A stretch of 64,000 nucleotides of DNA from Syngnathus acus (Eukaryota; Chordata; Actinopteri; Syngnathiformes; Syngnathidae): contig NC_051098.1 in assembly GCF_901709675.1 (NCBI RefSeq), positions 6,575,000-6,638,999 on the forward strand. Direction: 5' to 3'. Positions 21,801-32,976 of the stretch are shown here, in pieces. Made by a program: the position numbers and the translations under genes. Each line of letters starts with the position of its first letter. Position 1 is the stretch's first letter. The notes beneath the pieces were generated by a model, which saw only the letters and a program-made list of their open reading frames with translations, was not told the DNA's origin and searched no databases.

Positions 21801-22540
21801 TAACATCGGGAAAATAACCACGTGGAAAAACAGCACAACAGTGTTGTTTATGTAAAACAACAGTTATTTTGGTTCAAGCGCATTGCGGAAATTATCCGAA
21901 AACAGCCCAAGGAAGGATTAAACCGCGTTTGAACGTGTCCAACATGGCGCCCGCCAACGTTACACCAACGATACGCTAGCATGAGACGGCACCAGCGGCC
22001 CGACAGCCTAACAACACACAACACGACTTACCTCGAAACTATGCTTGACGAAAGACTTGGAGTAAAAGAATCGATGAAACAGCACTTGCCCAGTTGCCAT
22101 CGCCACCTGTTAAAAACATAAATACATACAAGTTTTTTTGGGGGGGTTCCTTCGAAATAGCACAATGGAGCGACGCCATTTTGACTCCACCACGCCAGCG
22201 ACATAGCAAGCTAACGGCTAACAGGCCGTGACTTATTTTCGACACCGCGACTCCAAAACATAAGACGGCTTTAAAAAGAATTGAGGCGATTAACCTGTGG
22301 TAAACGGAGAAGAATGCCCGCCGATTGAATCAGCTCACATCCCAAAATGCGAAGGTCGGTTTCCGTGTGTAGGTCGAGGCCGTCAAGCATTGACGGCGTC
22401 GGAGAGAGCCTTTCCTCGGGGATGAGCGAGTTGTCGATCGTAAGGTACACTTCGGAATAAACTTTATCACCAATGAGGATGCCATCGTTGTTTGTTGACG
22501 TGGTTGAAGACACAGAAAGTGGACCTGCGGCCATGTTCAT
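15417..22540 (-). CDS. ccnl1: ccnl1, cyclin L1, complete (ten coding exons)
   Basis: Cyclin L1 partners CDK11 (and related kinases) in nuclear speckles and regulates transcription-coupled pre-mRNA splicing. Coding exons, 5' to 3': 22295-22540, 22032-22106, 21635-21744, 20046-20166, 19873-19937, 17351-17450, 16672-16776, 16265-16518, 15974-16072 and 15417-15885. All have GT-AG borders and phases agree: 1,644 nt, 547 codons plus stop. Residues 1-45 are a variable Ser/Thr-rich leader. The cyclin folds cover roughly 50-155 and 165-275 ([80 protein letters not shown]). Residues about 360-547 form an Arg/Ser-rich tail ending GHGRHRR. The length is slightly above the human form (about 526 aa). The start is ATG at 22540, with a second in-frame ATG two codons on (22534). 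Cyclin L2 is the alternative, but the leader, the C-terminus and the veph1 neighbour favour L1. Confidence 0.97.
15945..15966. repeat. (TG)n microsatellite in the last ccnl1 intron
   Basis: About ten TG units within the intron between 15885 and 15974, close to the exon 9 donor. Confidence 0.85.
15974..16072 (-). CDS. ccnl1: ccnl1 coding exon 9: start of RS domain
   Basis: 99 nt: [20 protein letters not shown], then [12 protein letters not shown]. The acceptor is 'catattag' and the donor is 'aggca|gtaagt'. The Arg-Ser dipeptides are the speckle-targeting RS domain. A TG repeat lies in the short intron that follows. Confidence 0.95.
16265..16518 (-). CDS. ccnl1: ccnl1 coding exon 8
   Basis: 254 nt, starting [20 protein letters not shown], then [20 protein letters not shown] and a Ser/Pro/Lys-rich linker with [18 protein letters not shown]. 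The acceptor is 'gtttcacag' and the donor is 'atgg|gtaaga'. The [15 protein letters not shown] block is diagnostic of cyclin L. Confidence 0.97.
16672..16776 (-). CDS. ccnl1: ccnl1 coding exon 7
   Basis: 105 nt, 35 codons: [20 protein letters not shown], then [15 protein letters not shown]. The acceptor is 'ttctccccag' and the donor is 'aag|gtaaaa'. This is the end of the second cyclin fold. Confidence 0.96.
17351..17450 (-). CDS. ccnl1: ccnl1 coding exon 6
   Basis: 100 nt, completing W then [20 protein letters not shown] and [13 protein letters not shown]. The acceptor is 'tctttaaag' and the donor is 'cag|gtgagg'. This is the second cyclin fold. Confidence 0.96.
17451..19872. other. ccnl1 intron 5 (longest)
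   Basis: Mostly AT-rich. No constitutive exon is seen beyond the candidate alternative exon near 19.4-19.5 kb. Short open frames around 18.3-19.0 kb lack coding character. Confidence 0.6.
19384..19507 (-). other. ccnl1: candidate alternative terminal or poison exon in ccnl1 intron 5
   Basis: On the minus strand, a strong pyrimidine tract ('tcctttctctctactcttt') precedes an acceptor 'gattaaag' at 19508/19507. Read in the frame left by exon 5 (two bases of a Trp codon), the sequence completes Trp and continues [20 protein letters not shown] for 40 codons to a TGA at 19384-19386. A consensus donor ('gctg|gtaagt') also lies 14 nt into it. The block is markedly GC-rich in an AT-rich intron. Use of it would truncate the protein in the second cyclin fold. 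Expression is not shown. Confidence 0.45.
19873..19937 (-). CDS. ccnl1: ccnl1 coding exon 5
   Basis: 65 nt: [20 protein letters not shown], then A and the first two bases of the conserved Trp codon. The acceptor is 'atctgtctag' and the donor is 'cctg|gtaagt'. It is followed by a 2.4 kb intron, the longest in the gene, which holds a candidate alternative exon. Confidence 0.95.
20046..20166 (-). CDS. ccnl1: ccnl1 coding exon 4
   Basis: 121 nt: [20 protein letters not shown], then [20 protein letters not shown]. The acceptor is 'taaaccag' and the donor is 'aag|gtgagg'. This links the two cyclin folds. Confidence 0.96.
21254..21293 (-). other. ccnl1: candidate poison exon in ccnl1 intron 3
   Basis: Acceptor 'caactaacag' follows a pyrimidine tract ('cttcttttttcccttg'), and a donor 'aatg|gtacgt' ends a 40 nt segment. 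In the phase left by exon 3 it reads [10 protein letters not shown] and then TGA (21263-21265). Its length is not a multiple of three. It borders a GC-rich island (about 21,090-21,260) unlike the rest of the intron. Candidate only. Confidence 0.4.
21635..21744 (-). CDS. ccnl1: ccnl1 coding exon 3
   Basis: 110 nt, starting [20 protein letters not shown] and ending with [11 protein letters not shown] at phase 2. The donor is 'aaaaa|gtaagt'. It carries the conserved cyclin core with the Lys-Glu pair (SKIEE) that in cyclins contacts the kinase. Confidence 0.96.
22032..22106 (-). CDS. ccnl1: ccnl1 coding exon 2
   Basis: 75 nt, 25 codons: [20 protein letters not shown], ending KHSFE. The acceptor is 'tttttaacag' and the donor is 'gag|gtaagt'. 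It holds the HRFFYSKSF helix of the first cyclin fold. Confidence 0.96.
22295..22540 (-). CDS. ccnl1: ccnl1 coding exon 1: start codon and beginning of cyclin box
   Basis: 82 codons, starting [12 protein letters not shown]. It then encodes [20 protein letters not shown] and [20 protein letters not shown], and ends AGILLRLPQ at phase 0 with donor 'cag|gttaat'. The frame stays open upstream of the ATG without another ATG, so the MNM start is the natural one. Initiation could use either of the two close ATGs. Confidence 0.95.
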
Positions 22541-22720
22541 TCGAAAAAAAAACCGTCTTCGGCGGGGGTGATCAGCCAGCCACAAGACGGAACAGGGTGC
22601 CGAACTAGAAGAGTGACGTCACAAAGCTGCTGGGGCGCAGACGTTGGTGTACATCCGAGGCGAAAAATAGTTTCGCAACGTTAGTATAAAACGCAGCTTG
22701 CGTTTAATTATAGAATCAAG
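22541..22720 (-). promoter_or_regulatory. ccnl1 promoter and 5' UTR region with a consensus CRE
   Basis: The sequence around the ccnl1 start is richer in CpG than its surroundings. A perfect palindromic CRE, TGACGTCA, lies at 22614-22621, about 75 bp upstream of the ATG, a usual position for CREB/ATF-driven immediate-early genes. No TATA motif is evident on the minus strand. A plus-strand TATAAAA occurs at about 22685. Confidence 0.55.
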
Positions 22721-22721
22721 G

Positions 22722-24085
22722 ATTTTCCAATGCGACTAAAATTTGTAAATGTATACGTGTTTAGTTTCTAAAAATAATTTGTGATGTTTTTTTTAGTTTG
22801 TATGTTTGGCAATGACAATTGGTGGGGCGTTCTATTATTTTCGAAATTAGGTCACTCTGTGGGGCAAGCATTCAACTTAGATCGTAATCAATTCTTTCAT
22901 ACATTTATTAAGAGTGTTTTAATCAAACCATACTGTCCTTCCCGGCAAAAAATAAAATATTGTTACGTGATTACAGTCCTACGGAAGAGGGGGCCAGTGA
23001 AGAAGAAAAAAAAAAAAAAGGGGGGGGTAACAGGATTCTGATTTCTTTCTCAGAATTCTGACTTTAAAGTGGGAATTCTCCGTACTCTTCCGTTCAGTCC
23101 TAGTCCATTGATGCATGAATCATTAAACATTATTTGCCAATTCAAACATTTAAAAAAAAAAGAACTTTTAAACTACTTTTAAATTATTAAATTACTTCCA
23201 TCCATCTAATCACTTCTTCACCCTTTGAACTGCCCGGGTGTCTGTTAAAGTGGGAGTTCAGTTAAAGTAAAAAAAAATTGACTTTTTGGTTAACAATTTA
23301 ATTTCTTGTGAAACAATTTATTCACATATGCAAAATACCTCAAAACAAAGCTCCACATGAACAGTCGGAAGAATGATCTCAAGCTATAAAAAAAAAAAAA
23401 ATTACATGACTGACAAAAATGCCCAGAGACTACTTTCTTTAATGGTCCTTTATGCTCTTCTTGTATGAGATCCTCACAATATAATTCTTTATTTAGTTTC
23501 TATAATATTATTTTCTCTTTTTTCATTTTTTTATTTTATTTCTTGTTGCTGTTTCAACTTTGTTTCCACTAGAAAAGTTCTATGACAATGTTTGCCTTAA
23601 ATGTTTATTTGGAAATTGTGCAATTTGAAAAAGTTAACGGACAACCAAACTAACTTGAGGGAAGCGGAAGTCCCAATTGCTCAAATGACGTATGTTACGG
23701 GAAGTTTCAGACTTTTTACTCTCACCTCTGGTACATATCCATCCGCTGTTACTTTCCTCCACTCCGTGACAATCGTCATTAATTTCATAACTTCATGCTT
23801 AATGCGTTATTTAATACCTGTATTATTGCATCTTCGTCATAACGTATTATACTATTGCTAGTATTGACTAATTATATAAAAACATTTTAAATCATTATGA
23901 GTTTAGCTGATCAATGCAGTACAAAATGTACTGAACAATGTGTGGCCCGAGGCGTTGCAGTGCTTCTGAACAGTCAGCAGAGGGAACCAGCGACCGAACA
24001 TTGCGTGTATTGCAACAGTGGACAGCTTTTGAATTCACAACATTGAAGACAACACGCAGTTGTGTGTTCGAATCTCGATTTATTT
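22722..24085. other. AT-rich intergenic DNA
   Basis: Poly-A and poly-G runs (about 23,004-23,028) and T-rich stretches. No gene or recognisable mobile element. Confidence 0.55.
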
Positions 24086-24097
24086 TGTGCTTACATT

Positions 24098-24172
24098 GTT
24101 AGAATAGAATAGAATAGATCTTTATTGTCATTGTCACACATGTACAATTGGGGTCAGTTTTCCCACGTGTGG
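24098..24172 (-). mobile_element. LINE (L2-like) 3' tail, reverse orientation
   Basis: The reverse complement reads 'gtacatgtgtgacaatgac' then 'aataaagatctattctatt', a common fish L2-type 3' end with an (AGAAT)n tail. Confidence 0.55.
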
Positions 24173-24219
24173 TTATTCATAGACCCCATATCTTGTCCAT
24201 AAATGTCTACATGCATCCC

Positions 24220-24335
24220 CAAGTGATTGACTGGCGACCAGTCCAGGGTCGGGCACTGCCTCGCCCAAAATCAGACTGGGTTAGGTTTCATCCCACCCGA
24301 GTCACTATTGAGGAGAAATGCTATAGAAAATACAG
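24220..24335 (+). repeat. SINE 3' part
   Basis: 'actggcgaccagtccagggt', 'actgcctcgcccaaaatcag' and 'gaggagaaatgctatagaaa' match the conserved 3' body of fish SINEs. Confidence 0.65.
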
Positions 24336-26486
24336 TTACATTCTTTTTTTTCCCCATGTCGAGTTGAATCCAAACATCCAGTGCACATTTCTTGTTAAAC
24401 AAAACAACCTAGATAAAACATCACACCATCTAGTTGAAGCTATTATTTGCATGTTGCCAAATATAATCACAGTGATGTGACTGTGTACTCTTAAAACAAC
24501 CAGTAGACAATAGAGGTAACATGGTGGGCAGTTTTAATAGAAGTACCATTTGGACCTCATCGTAATGTGAAAAATATTCGGTCTGTTTGAGGCAATTGTA
24601 AGATAAGCCCTAATCACTCACTACAGAGAAAACATGGAATAATACACACTCACACCCGCACACATTTTATCTGTTTCATTAGCACACCACATGAGGTGGC
24701 AGACAGGCCTCATTGTGTCCATCATTAACCAACACCTACGACCAGCACCTCCCCGCTCTCGCACTCAAGCAGTTACCACGACAACAAGAATACTGGGCAT
24801 TCTTTCTCCTGTTGCCCGGGTGACTTTAATTATAGGGTGTGGGAGGACTTACGGGATGGCAGAATTCCGGCATGACCATAGCGACGCAGGAGGAAAGCGT
24901 TCAGGGATACCCAGTGACGAACAAGAGCTTAGTTATACATACACACGCACACCACTCCCTGTGGTGTGTGTGTTTACAAGCATCTTGCGCAAATTCTCCA
25001 GGGACATGCGTGCATGCTTGCCCTGCTATGGTAATTACACCAAGTAGATCACATTCAACGTTTAGGATTTCTTCAAATTGAGAAAAATGAATGCCAAGGC
25101 GTTTCAAACATACTGCATGCAATAGAGGAGGAACTTTACGTGCTGTGTATATATACAAAATACATTGTTCAAGGGCTATACAAAAAAAAAGCCATTCCAA
25201 AAGGAAAAGGCCATATGAGATTGATTAGGAATCGCTAGTCTTCTTTATCAAAGAGCAACCGTTTTTCTAATCTTAATAAATGCTTGAAAACTGTGCCTGG
25301 TGCAGTGCAGAGAAATATTTCTGCTAGGAGAAGCAATTTACGCAATTTCAACTCAGCCACTCAGTGCTAAGCGAGAACAGATCATAATGTGTTAGCAGTG
25401 AAAATGCCTTTTAACAACAGCACAGGAGGGATGATGAATCAAATAGATTCAAAACATATTGACCCATTTCCAGTGAGTGTCAAGAATAAAACATGTTTTT
25501 GTTTTTTTGTTTTTTTTAGATAGAAGCCTCTGTGCTCTCCCATGACAGTTTTACGGGGTGCACGTGCCACTGCAGAATCCCATTAAAACAGTTGAACACT
25601 CTTTTATAAATTCCCAGCCGACATAAAGAATCTACTATTAAGGTACATAAACCCAATTTTAAAAACTAACTCAGAAGTGACTGTGTAAACCTTGAATACA
25701 ATTTTATCAGCCAACAGCTAGTGGAAGTCATGCACAAGGTTAATGACTGTCACTTTTGCATCAAAACAAACTTTGTAACCTCAAGTAGCCCTTATTAGCT
25801 TTTCAGAAATGATGCAGCATACTATTAGATTGTGGAGGAGAGCTGGACTACCCTGAAAATATAAACAAAATAGTACAAAGTAAAAAAATAAAATAATAAA
25901 TCAAGAGTGGACAATGTAAAGCTCTCTCCATGTGTAAAAACTGATACTTGGATTTTTTTTACTACCTTATAAACCATCAGTTTGCGCTTTCTTTTGAAAC
26001 CATTTTAAATGGAACTAAACCTCCCCCATCCTGTCATCAATATGGTGACTCCTACCACACATAGGAGGCAGTGAGTGGACAAAATCATGATGGCCCCTTC
26101 TCTCTGTGGGGACAGTACGTCCATGCATTGTCTCCCAGCTGGAGTGGAAAAGTGGGATCGCAGGGAGTGAAAACCAAAAGGCTTCCATGTGTGCCCTCGA
26201 GAAGGGAAATTAGTTCCTTGACGCACACACTTTCTTTACGCCTGTCTCTCAGTGTGAATGATGTCAACAACATACAATGTCAACAACAGACATTGTCTGT
26301 GCCCACAGACAGTGAGGGACATCATGCTCCTCCACTCCAGCCCTAATGATGTTTTCTGTGGATGTGTGTGAGTGAAAGGGCGAAACACGAAGAAAATGTC
26401 AACCAGTCGCAATGTGAAGAGCTGCATTGTGACCCGCCCTTCCCCAAAGGCACCTTGTGCTTGATGCCTCTTAAAGTGTTGCTCAC
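24336..26486. other. intergenic DNA, nothing assigned
   Basis: Includes a CA/TG-rich patch at about 24,935-24,975 and poly-T or poly-A runs. Several short open frames around 24.7-25.2 and 26.0-26.3 kb have no recognisable content. Confidence 0.5.
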
Positions 26487-26632
26487 TTTCAGCCTGGGCA
26501 GCAGTTTGTGGCGGAGTAGACCCAGATGGAGAGTTGAGGTGCAAGGGTCTGCAGCCCAAGAAGATCCTGCTGAGCTTGAGACAAGGCAGCAGTCAGAATT
26601 TCACTCTCCTGACATTCTGGTCTGAGTGTTTC
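26487..26632 (-). pseudogene. lekr1: coiled-coil exon fragment, probable lekr1 relic
   Basis: The minus strand has an acceptor 'ctgctccag' followed by ETLRPECQESEILTAALSQA and QQDLLGLQTLAP, a helical Gln/Glu/Leu-rich segment. A possible donor 'gaaa|gtgagc' gives a 146 nt exon. In the starting frame the last codon before the donor is TGA. After 'cttgcacct' the neighbouring frame (LNSPSGSTPPQTAAQAES) looks more natural, which suggests a one-step frameshift. Assignment to LEKR1 rests on composition and on LEKR1 being the vertebrate neighbour of CCNL1, not on residue-level recognition. Confidence 0.45.
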
Positions 26633-26805
26633 CTGGAGCAGCATCACCCAGTGGGAGGAAGAAAGAAAACATTTGTCATTTGGAAAATAAAAGAGGCATT
26701 TGAGGATCCTAATATTAGTGATGGGAAAATGATGATTCAGAGTTGCTTCATGAATCAATGGTATTTTTGAGATTTCTCTGTATAGCACCATTGTTTTAAT
26801 GAAAG

Positions 26806-26885
26806 GGGTTTAGAAATGGCAAGTCAGTGTGCTTTCAGCACAATGTTTAATGGAGAGTGCCGGGGGTCAAAAAATGGGCAGTAAT
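26806..26885 (+). repeat. dispersed repeat, copy 2
   Basis: 'aaatggcaagtcagtgtg', 'ctttcagcacaatgttt' and 'gagagtgcc' are near identical to the copy at 10,553. Confidence 0.45.
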
Positions 26886-28663
26886 GGGCAGTGATGGATA
26901 ACATCACTGCCCAAAAGATTCAGAAGATTCAAAAACTAAATCAGATGCGATTTGACAAAACTCAAAAAACAAATTGCATCTAGATTTTTGTGTCAAAAGA
27001 TTATACACTGACACAAAAAAATAACCCTTTGTAACCTTGAACTGAACCTGTATACATAATTAAGTTTTGTCAGCATGAAGCAGACAAAACTTAACCTAGT
27101 ATGTTTTGATGTGAGAAACTACATAAATGACACAAAGAAAAAGAAATGCCTTCATCGTAAGAGAAATGTGTCATTCATGATAGAAGAGGATGGTTTTGTT
27201 TTCTGGGTGCCTAAGAGCAAGACTACACTCGAGTTTCCAGTTGCGATCAATTCAAAATGAGCGTTATTATCTAACTGGATAAAAACAGACTTTGGCCTAG
27301 TTATTGTAAAAATGTACGATGCACATTAGACACCATCAACGTGCAGCACTTAAAAATGTTTGTCAAACATACTGTTAACACACTCCATGATTTTGTGGAA
27401 ACCTTTGAAAAGGTCACAAGCGAAGCGTCTATGTATACAACCAACTCTTGCCACAATTACAGTGGGTTGGCAACAAGGAATGAAGTTGGAATAAACACAA
27501 TTTTGTTTACATCTTAAAAGTGGGAGTGACTCTCACTAAATCAAGTGTGATTACAAACTAAAACTCATCATGTGACAGCTTGTCAGAGATAAAAATGTTT
27601 TACGGCACATCTTTTTTTCTGGCAATGCCTCGTGTTTCAATATGGATCATAGCCATGAACACTGCTCGCTCACTAGCTTGTTTAATTACAAACACGTGAC
27701 TTTTGAATGCTCTTGACAATAAGTACAATGTACTGTACACATGCTTAAGGCAAGGATTTTATAATTGTACCTTACACTAGCTTTGGCTTGTAATATGGTG
27801 AAGAGGGTCTTATTGCTATGGCAACCTCACGTTAACATATTGAGTAGTCAATAATTTTGGTAACAATATCATTTTGAGTCCTGCTCATTGCTGTATGTCA
27901 TGTTGTACTAATTTTACAGACTGATTCAGAACTACCTTTTTTTTTTTTTTCCCAAACACAAACTTTCACATAAATCACAGACCTCACGTGATACACCCAT
28001 GACACTGTGGCTTACTTGTCAATCAGTCAATTTGTGTATGTTGGTGTGTATAAAGCATATGGATTTGTCCGTCAACATCTGCTCCTTGGTTTATGGGGAA
28101 TCCCAATGATGCGGTGTAACACTATACGGTAGTATATATGACTCTCATTCTCTTTGCGTGGTTTATTTAATAGGCCTGTAATTCTCCACATATGTGCATG
28201 TGTTGCTATGTGAAGCTTGTGTGCCACAAAAGCCACGTGTCACTCTTTAAACCATTCCAGGGAGTTATTGCAAAGGTGCACATGCGTCATTTCGCACACT
28301 TGGCTGCGGGGCGTAGGCTTCTTCCTGCTTGAGTTGAATAGCGAGCCATGCATGTGTTGTGTGCGTGTGATCTTGTGCACGCCAGTTGAGCTGTATGGAG
28401 AGGCAGCCATCATTATAGGCATCTCAGTGAGAGCAGGATTACAAGGCTATTGGATAGAAGTCACACGCAGACTGTTTTTCATCCAACGCTGTAAAACACA
28501 TTCCAGTGGCAACACACAAACACATGTCAAACCGCTTTCGTACAACCTAATCAGCTCACGTGTACAGATGCTAATATCATACACGCACAGAACACCCAAA
28601 GCATGTCATGTGACTTCAGTGATGTCAGTATGAGGTTATAGGTCAGGGATTGTCTCTGTAGAC

Positions 28664-28879
28664 CAGGGGTCGGGAACCTTTTTGTCAGACACAGCCTATT
28701 TTATACAAATAATTTCCCGTGAGAGCCATACCATTTTAAAAGAACGATAGGCTAGATACAATTAAATGCATGTATTTTAATTAAGACCAACGATTCTTTC
28801 TGTGTACTAATGTATTCTTTTTAATAACGTCACCAAAAGTGCCATATCTGGCTTGCGAGCCATAGGTTCCCAACGCCTG
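28664..28879. mobile_element. hAT-type MITE, 216 bp, degenerate
   Basis: It begins 'caggggtcgggaacc' and ends 'ggttcccaacgcctg', imperfect inverted ends typical of hAT non-autonomous elements. Flanking 8-mers 'ctgtagac' and 'ctatagag' are a plausible decayed target duplication. Confidence 0.6.
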
Positions 28880-29154
28880 CTATAGAGGGACTGACCTTTT
28901 GGGGCAGCCAGACTGAGTAATATGACAATGGGGGAGGGGAGTCATTGACAATTTACAGACACTCAGCCAACACTTTGGACAACCGGAGTCAACGTTTCTG
29001 TTTTAAGTGACTTTTTAACACACCAAATCAAGTAGTTTGGCGTTTCTCACTGCCATCTGTCGCAAGTCTGTATGAGCGTGACGCATCTGTAGTGCCACCT
29101 GCTGTTTGTAAAGCAAGCTGTAACTCCTGATGCATCGCCTCCTCCTCTCCTCAC

Positions 29155-29225
29155 CAAGTTTCCTTGCACTTCTCCTCCTGCAGCTCTATCTGCACCGCCC
29201 GCACTTCCCCCTCTTCCTCAATGAG
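29155..29225 (-). CDS. lekr1: coiled-coil exon, apparently open, probable lekr1 remnant
   Basis: 71 nt with acceptor 'ctatatccag' and donor 'cttg|gtgagg'. It reads LIEEEGEVRAVQIELQEEKC then KET, a clear Glu/Leu/Gln heptad-like segment. It has no stop or shift itself, but other fragments on the same strand are broken, so it is probably one exon of a decaying gene. Confidence 0.45.
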
Positions 29226-29898
29226 CTGGATATAGAAAGAATGTTATGTGTTGACGAAATCATACACAGAGTCAAAATGTCCCGTAGAAAGAATGACTCG
29301 TATATATTCTGTTTTGGGTGAGACTGTCTCATGAATGACATCCTTCTCTGTTGAGACTATTCAGTGTAATAATTTACGACAGTATTTCCCACAACAGTAT
29401 TTCCGATGTACTTCAAACGAATGCCAGGGTAGTACAACAAGCCACATATTTCCCAGCAATTTTTTTGACCTGTTTCGCTTCATTGTTCTTAGCTTTCATT
29501 CCACTGTTCAAGGTTTCATTTTGTTTTCTGTTCAGGGTGTTTGCGGCTCAACCTTCTGTCTTTTCCTGCATCATTCTTCTAGGTTACTCCCTCGGTGCAA
29601 ACACAATAGCGGTGTGCCTTTATCGTGGGCATTCTATTGACGTAGTGGAACATTTATTGCAGAAATGTGCAACACACGGACATTACTAATCAGTGAAGCT
29701 GTGAGCGGATACACAACACGAGAACTATCTGTTTTAATGTAATTCGACTGCAAAATGTGTTTTAAAAAATAGCAGTGATTCCTCTCTCAAAATGAAGTTG
29801 TAATTGGTGATTAACATGAGAAAATAACTGATAATTTTAGATTCAGATTCGTCCATTTACAGGGATATGAGATTGATTTTGATTGATTGAATTTAATC

Positions 29899-30014
29899 TT
29901 GCCCTGAAGTTGTTTGCTGTCCTGCTGGTCCTGTCTGAGTAACAGCTGTTTTGTTTTTCCCCCTTGTGAATTGTCAGCTGTAGCTCTGCCTCCTTGTCAA
30001 GCTGCTCCATCTCC
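29899..30014 (-). pseudogene. lekr1: coiled-coil exon fragment with frameshift, probable lekr1 relic
   Basis: Acceptor 'cttcatctgcag' precedes a one-base-phase start and EMEQLDKEAELQLTIHKGEK. After the homopolymers ggggg/aaaaa/aaaa the coiled-coil sense moves to another frame (QLLLRQDQQDSKQLQGKIK), so one indel separates the halves. No donor GT follows at the expected end ('ggcaag|attaaa'). Confidence 0.5.
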
Positions 30015-32340
30015 CTGCAGATGAAGTGCATTCTGGCCTAGCTTCCTTTCCAGGGCTGCAGTCAAATACACAATCATAAAAGCATAACTGCTGGCATTGG
30101 TGTGTCCACACACATGAATGGCAAGCCAGCAGTGTGTGTTACATTATGGCCATTCACATTGTTTTCATTGCGTTTAGCAAAAAAAAAAAAAAGCTTTGAC
30201 ACAGCGACAACTGTGCCTCTTGGCTTTGTGGGAGTATAAACAGGATGTCACAAAAGCAAAAACAACAAATAAACAAGGCAGGACAGAGGCCAAACTTTTA
30301 TGGTCTCTTATAAAAAAAAAACAGTGAGTGGACTGGCCTTGGTAAAATGCTTTGGAACAATCTTCATATACTTATTGGGTGACATTTGACAGTGCCAATC
30401 TAAATTGAGCATTATCATCTCTGTCAGAATACAGCACTCTTCTTAAAAAGCGAGTCAAAAGCAACCAAGCTTTCGTTTTAGCTGGGGATGTTTGATGCAT
30501 TTGCCCACCTGCGTTTGCACATTTCCAGTATGCATGCAAGTGTGACAAAAAGAATGGCAGGGGTGGGTTTCAAACGAGAAAGTAAAAGACAAATTAGCGT
30601 GTGAGTATTCGCACGCGCATATGCGTGTGTTATGCTTGCGGTTTTGTGACACCGTTAAAAGCGGCTCGTTCGCGTGAGTCGCATCAAATGAGAAAACAAC
30701 ACTTCCTCTTTATAGGGAGAATGTGCGTGTGAGCAGCACAGTTGGGCTGTGTGTTTATACACTCCCTCTCTCTCTCTCTTGTGAGTGTGTGTGCGTGTGG
30801 GTGTGTGCATGTGCGTGCGTGTGTGCACAGCTGCTGGGCGTGTTTAAACAGGGTACCCACTTCCTGTTCTACGGGTGTAGGTCAGGAATCCCAAATTGAC
30901 ACAATAAATGGCCCGCCCTGGCATACACTTTATGAGCTATTGATGTTAGAGATGATGAAATACTAGGACTGTGCCAATGTTATTTATCTGACAACTCTGT
31001 TTAGTTTCCCTTTGGTCATCTTGATTGAAATATTTGATGACAGAGCTGTCTGTAGAGTGAAATGTGTTTGTGCAGCCGAATCAAGGTCATTTGGAAGTCA
31101 AGTGAGAGCAGCACACGCTTTGCTATTTTATGCAGAAGCACGCTAATTATGGTTCCACGACTCGCAGATTTGCTCGGGTTTATTCTCGTTCTCGATGTGG
31201 GTTAAATTTTAACTCATAATGGGTGTATAAACCATTTTTGGCAGTGAAAGAAAAGCGGTTACTCTGTTCAAATAATGGAAGGCAATGCTGTCAATAATTT
31301 CCTGAAAATAACTGCATGACTCAATTTACATGTCCTACTCTTAAAAGATTGTGCCCTGTAAATAGTTGACTTAAAATTGACTGATGAATCATAGATAACA
31401 ACTGAACTAAGAGAAACCTTACGAGGTCATTTGTGCTGTGATGGACGAACGCGCCATCAGGTCGGTGAACAACATTTGAAACCAAGCTCAAACAGCAACT
31501 GCCCCAGGAGTAAATAACCAATTCCCTCGCTTGATACGACTTCCATCTGTTTTTAAAACCATCACTGATCCACACGAAATGCCTTAAGAAACCCACATGA
31601 GACCAAACAACGTGTAGCTACATTCATCTTCAAACATACCGCAACTCCTATTTTCAATGATCTTCTCAGAAAGTTAATTTTGCACAAAACAATAAGAAAA
31701 TAAAGCCAACTCTAGTCTTGGAAACAAGTGGAATCTTAAAACAAAACAGCTGAGGGAAAAACAAAAACAAAGTCACAGATGAGGATGAGATAAAATTAAA
31801 TCTGATCGATTCACATAAACGTCTGAACGAAAAATTTACTATACGGTAGGAGCATCTGAATTCACTTGAGATGCGTAAAGTCGGCATGTGCTGTGAATGC
31901 ATGTCAGCGTCATAATCATACAATTGCCTTGATTAGGTTTATATTCCATTTGGATATTGTGTGTGTATGTGTGTGTATCTTGTAGAAAACCTCATAACAT
32001 AGCATAACAAAGCGCAACATTCCTGTGCAGACATATTATTCACTCCACTGGCTCTGGCTAATCACATCAGCCTACTCACTGCACACACACACATGCACGC
32101 ACGCACACACACGCACACACACTTATATTAAGTGTGTATAAAATATATGCATGAATGCACTCGCAAGAGTTGCAATTTTGAGTCCTAAAACTCATTTAAA
32201 TGTGTTCCAGACTTGCTGAGAGATGGAGAAAGTGGCAGTTAAAAAAGATTCTTTCAAAAGAGCAGCCAATGAATCTATATAGATGACACAAAATGCAAAA
32301 TGTTGATGTGTCTGAGAGCTAATGGTGTGGTGTGCACACT
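30015..32340. other. intergenic or relic-intron DNA, nothing assigned
   Basis: Poly-A runs at 30,180 and 30,311; a CT plus TG-rich patch at about 30,765-30,835; a CA/CG-containing patch at about 32,080-32,120. No gene. Confidence 0.5.
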
Positions 32341-32344
32341 TAAC

Positions 32345-32690
32345 TTTCAATTAACTCCCGCACCACCAGACTTTCCAACAGCTTCGTACTCCAGGCTGTT
32401 AGGATCCTGAACTCGCTCCCCCTTTCAGCGTAGCGTCCTGTTCTTGCTGTATGCTCACTGGCTCGGTTTTGCCCCTCATATTCAATGGGTTATTGGTCTG
32501 TTTTTATTCATCGCTCATTTTATTTTATTTATTATTTATTATTTATGGTTTGTGCCTTCTTGTTTTTGTTTTGTGTCGCCTACTTGTATGTCTCGTCACC
32601 GTGGATGGAGGAAACGGAATTTCGGTTACTTTGTGTGTCTTGACATATGAAGGGATTGACAATAAAGCTGACTTTTGACTTTGATAAGAC
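32345..32690 (+). mobile_element. LINE (L2-like) 3' end fragment
   Basis: The 5' part translates to the C-terminal reverse-transcriptase-ORF motif TRTTRLSNSFVLQAVRILNS, followed by a 3' UTR and the tail 'gacaataaagctgactttga'. Heavily 5'-truncated. Confidence 0.7.
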
Positions 32691-32696
32691 AACTTA

Positions 32697-32976
32697 GTGT
32701 CAATACTACAACTGCAAATTGTCTTCACTTTTAAAAAATTGAGATGAGATGTTACTAGTTTTTTTTATTACCATTCATCTTTTAAAAAAAATTAACAGTT
32801 TTTACTAGTCTCTGATTTTAAAAATAGTTAGTCATCAGTTTGTTGTGTCGCCTATATATATATACTATATAATATGAGACATTCATACATTTATTTGGGT
32901 TGACAGTCATAATGGCCCTCCGAAGGAAACTATGACTACGATGCAGCCCGCGCCAAAAATTTGTTTGACACCCCTG
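32697..32976 (-). mobile_element. hAT-type MITE copy, reverse orientation
   Basis: Resembles the complete element at 43,255: 'catacatttatttgggttga', 'cagtcataatggccctccg' and the end 'ttgtttgacacccctg'. Its other end is lost against the L2 tail. Confidence 0.65.
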
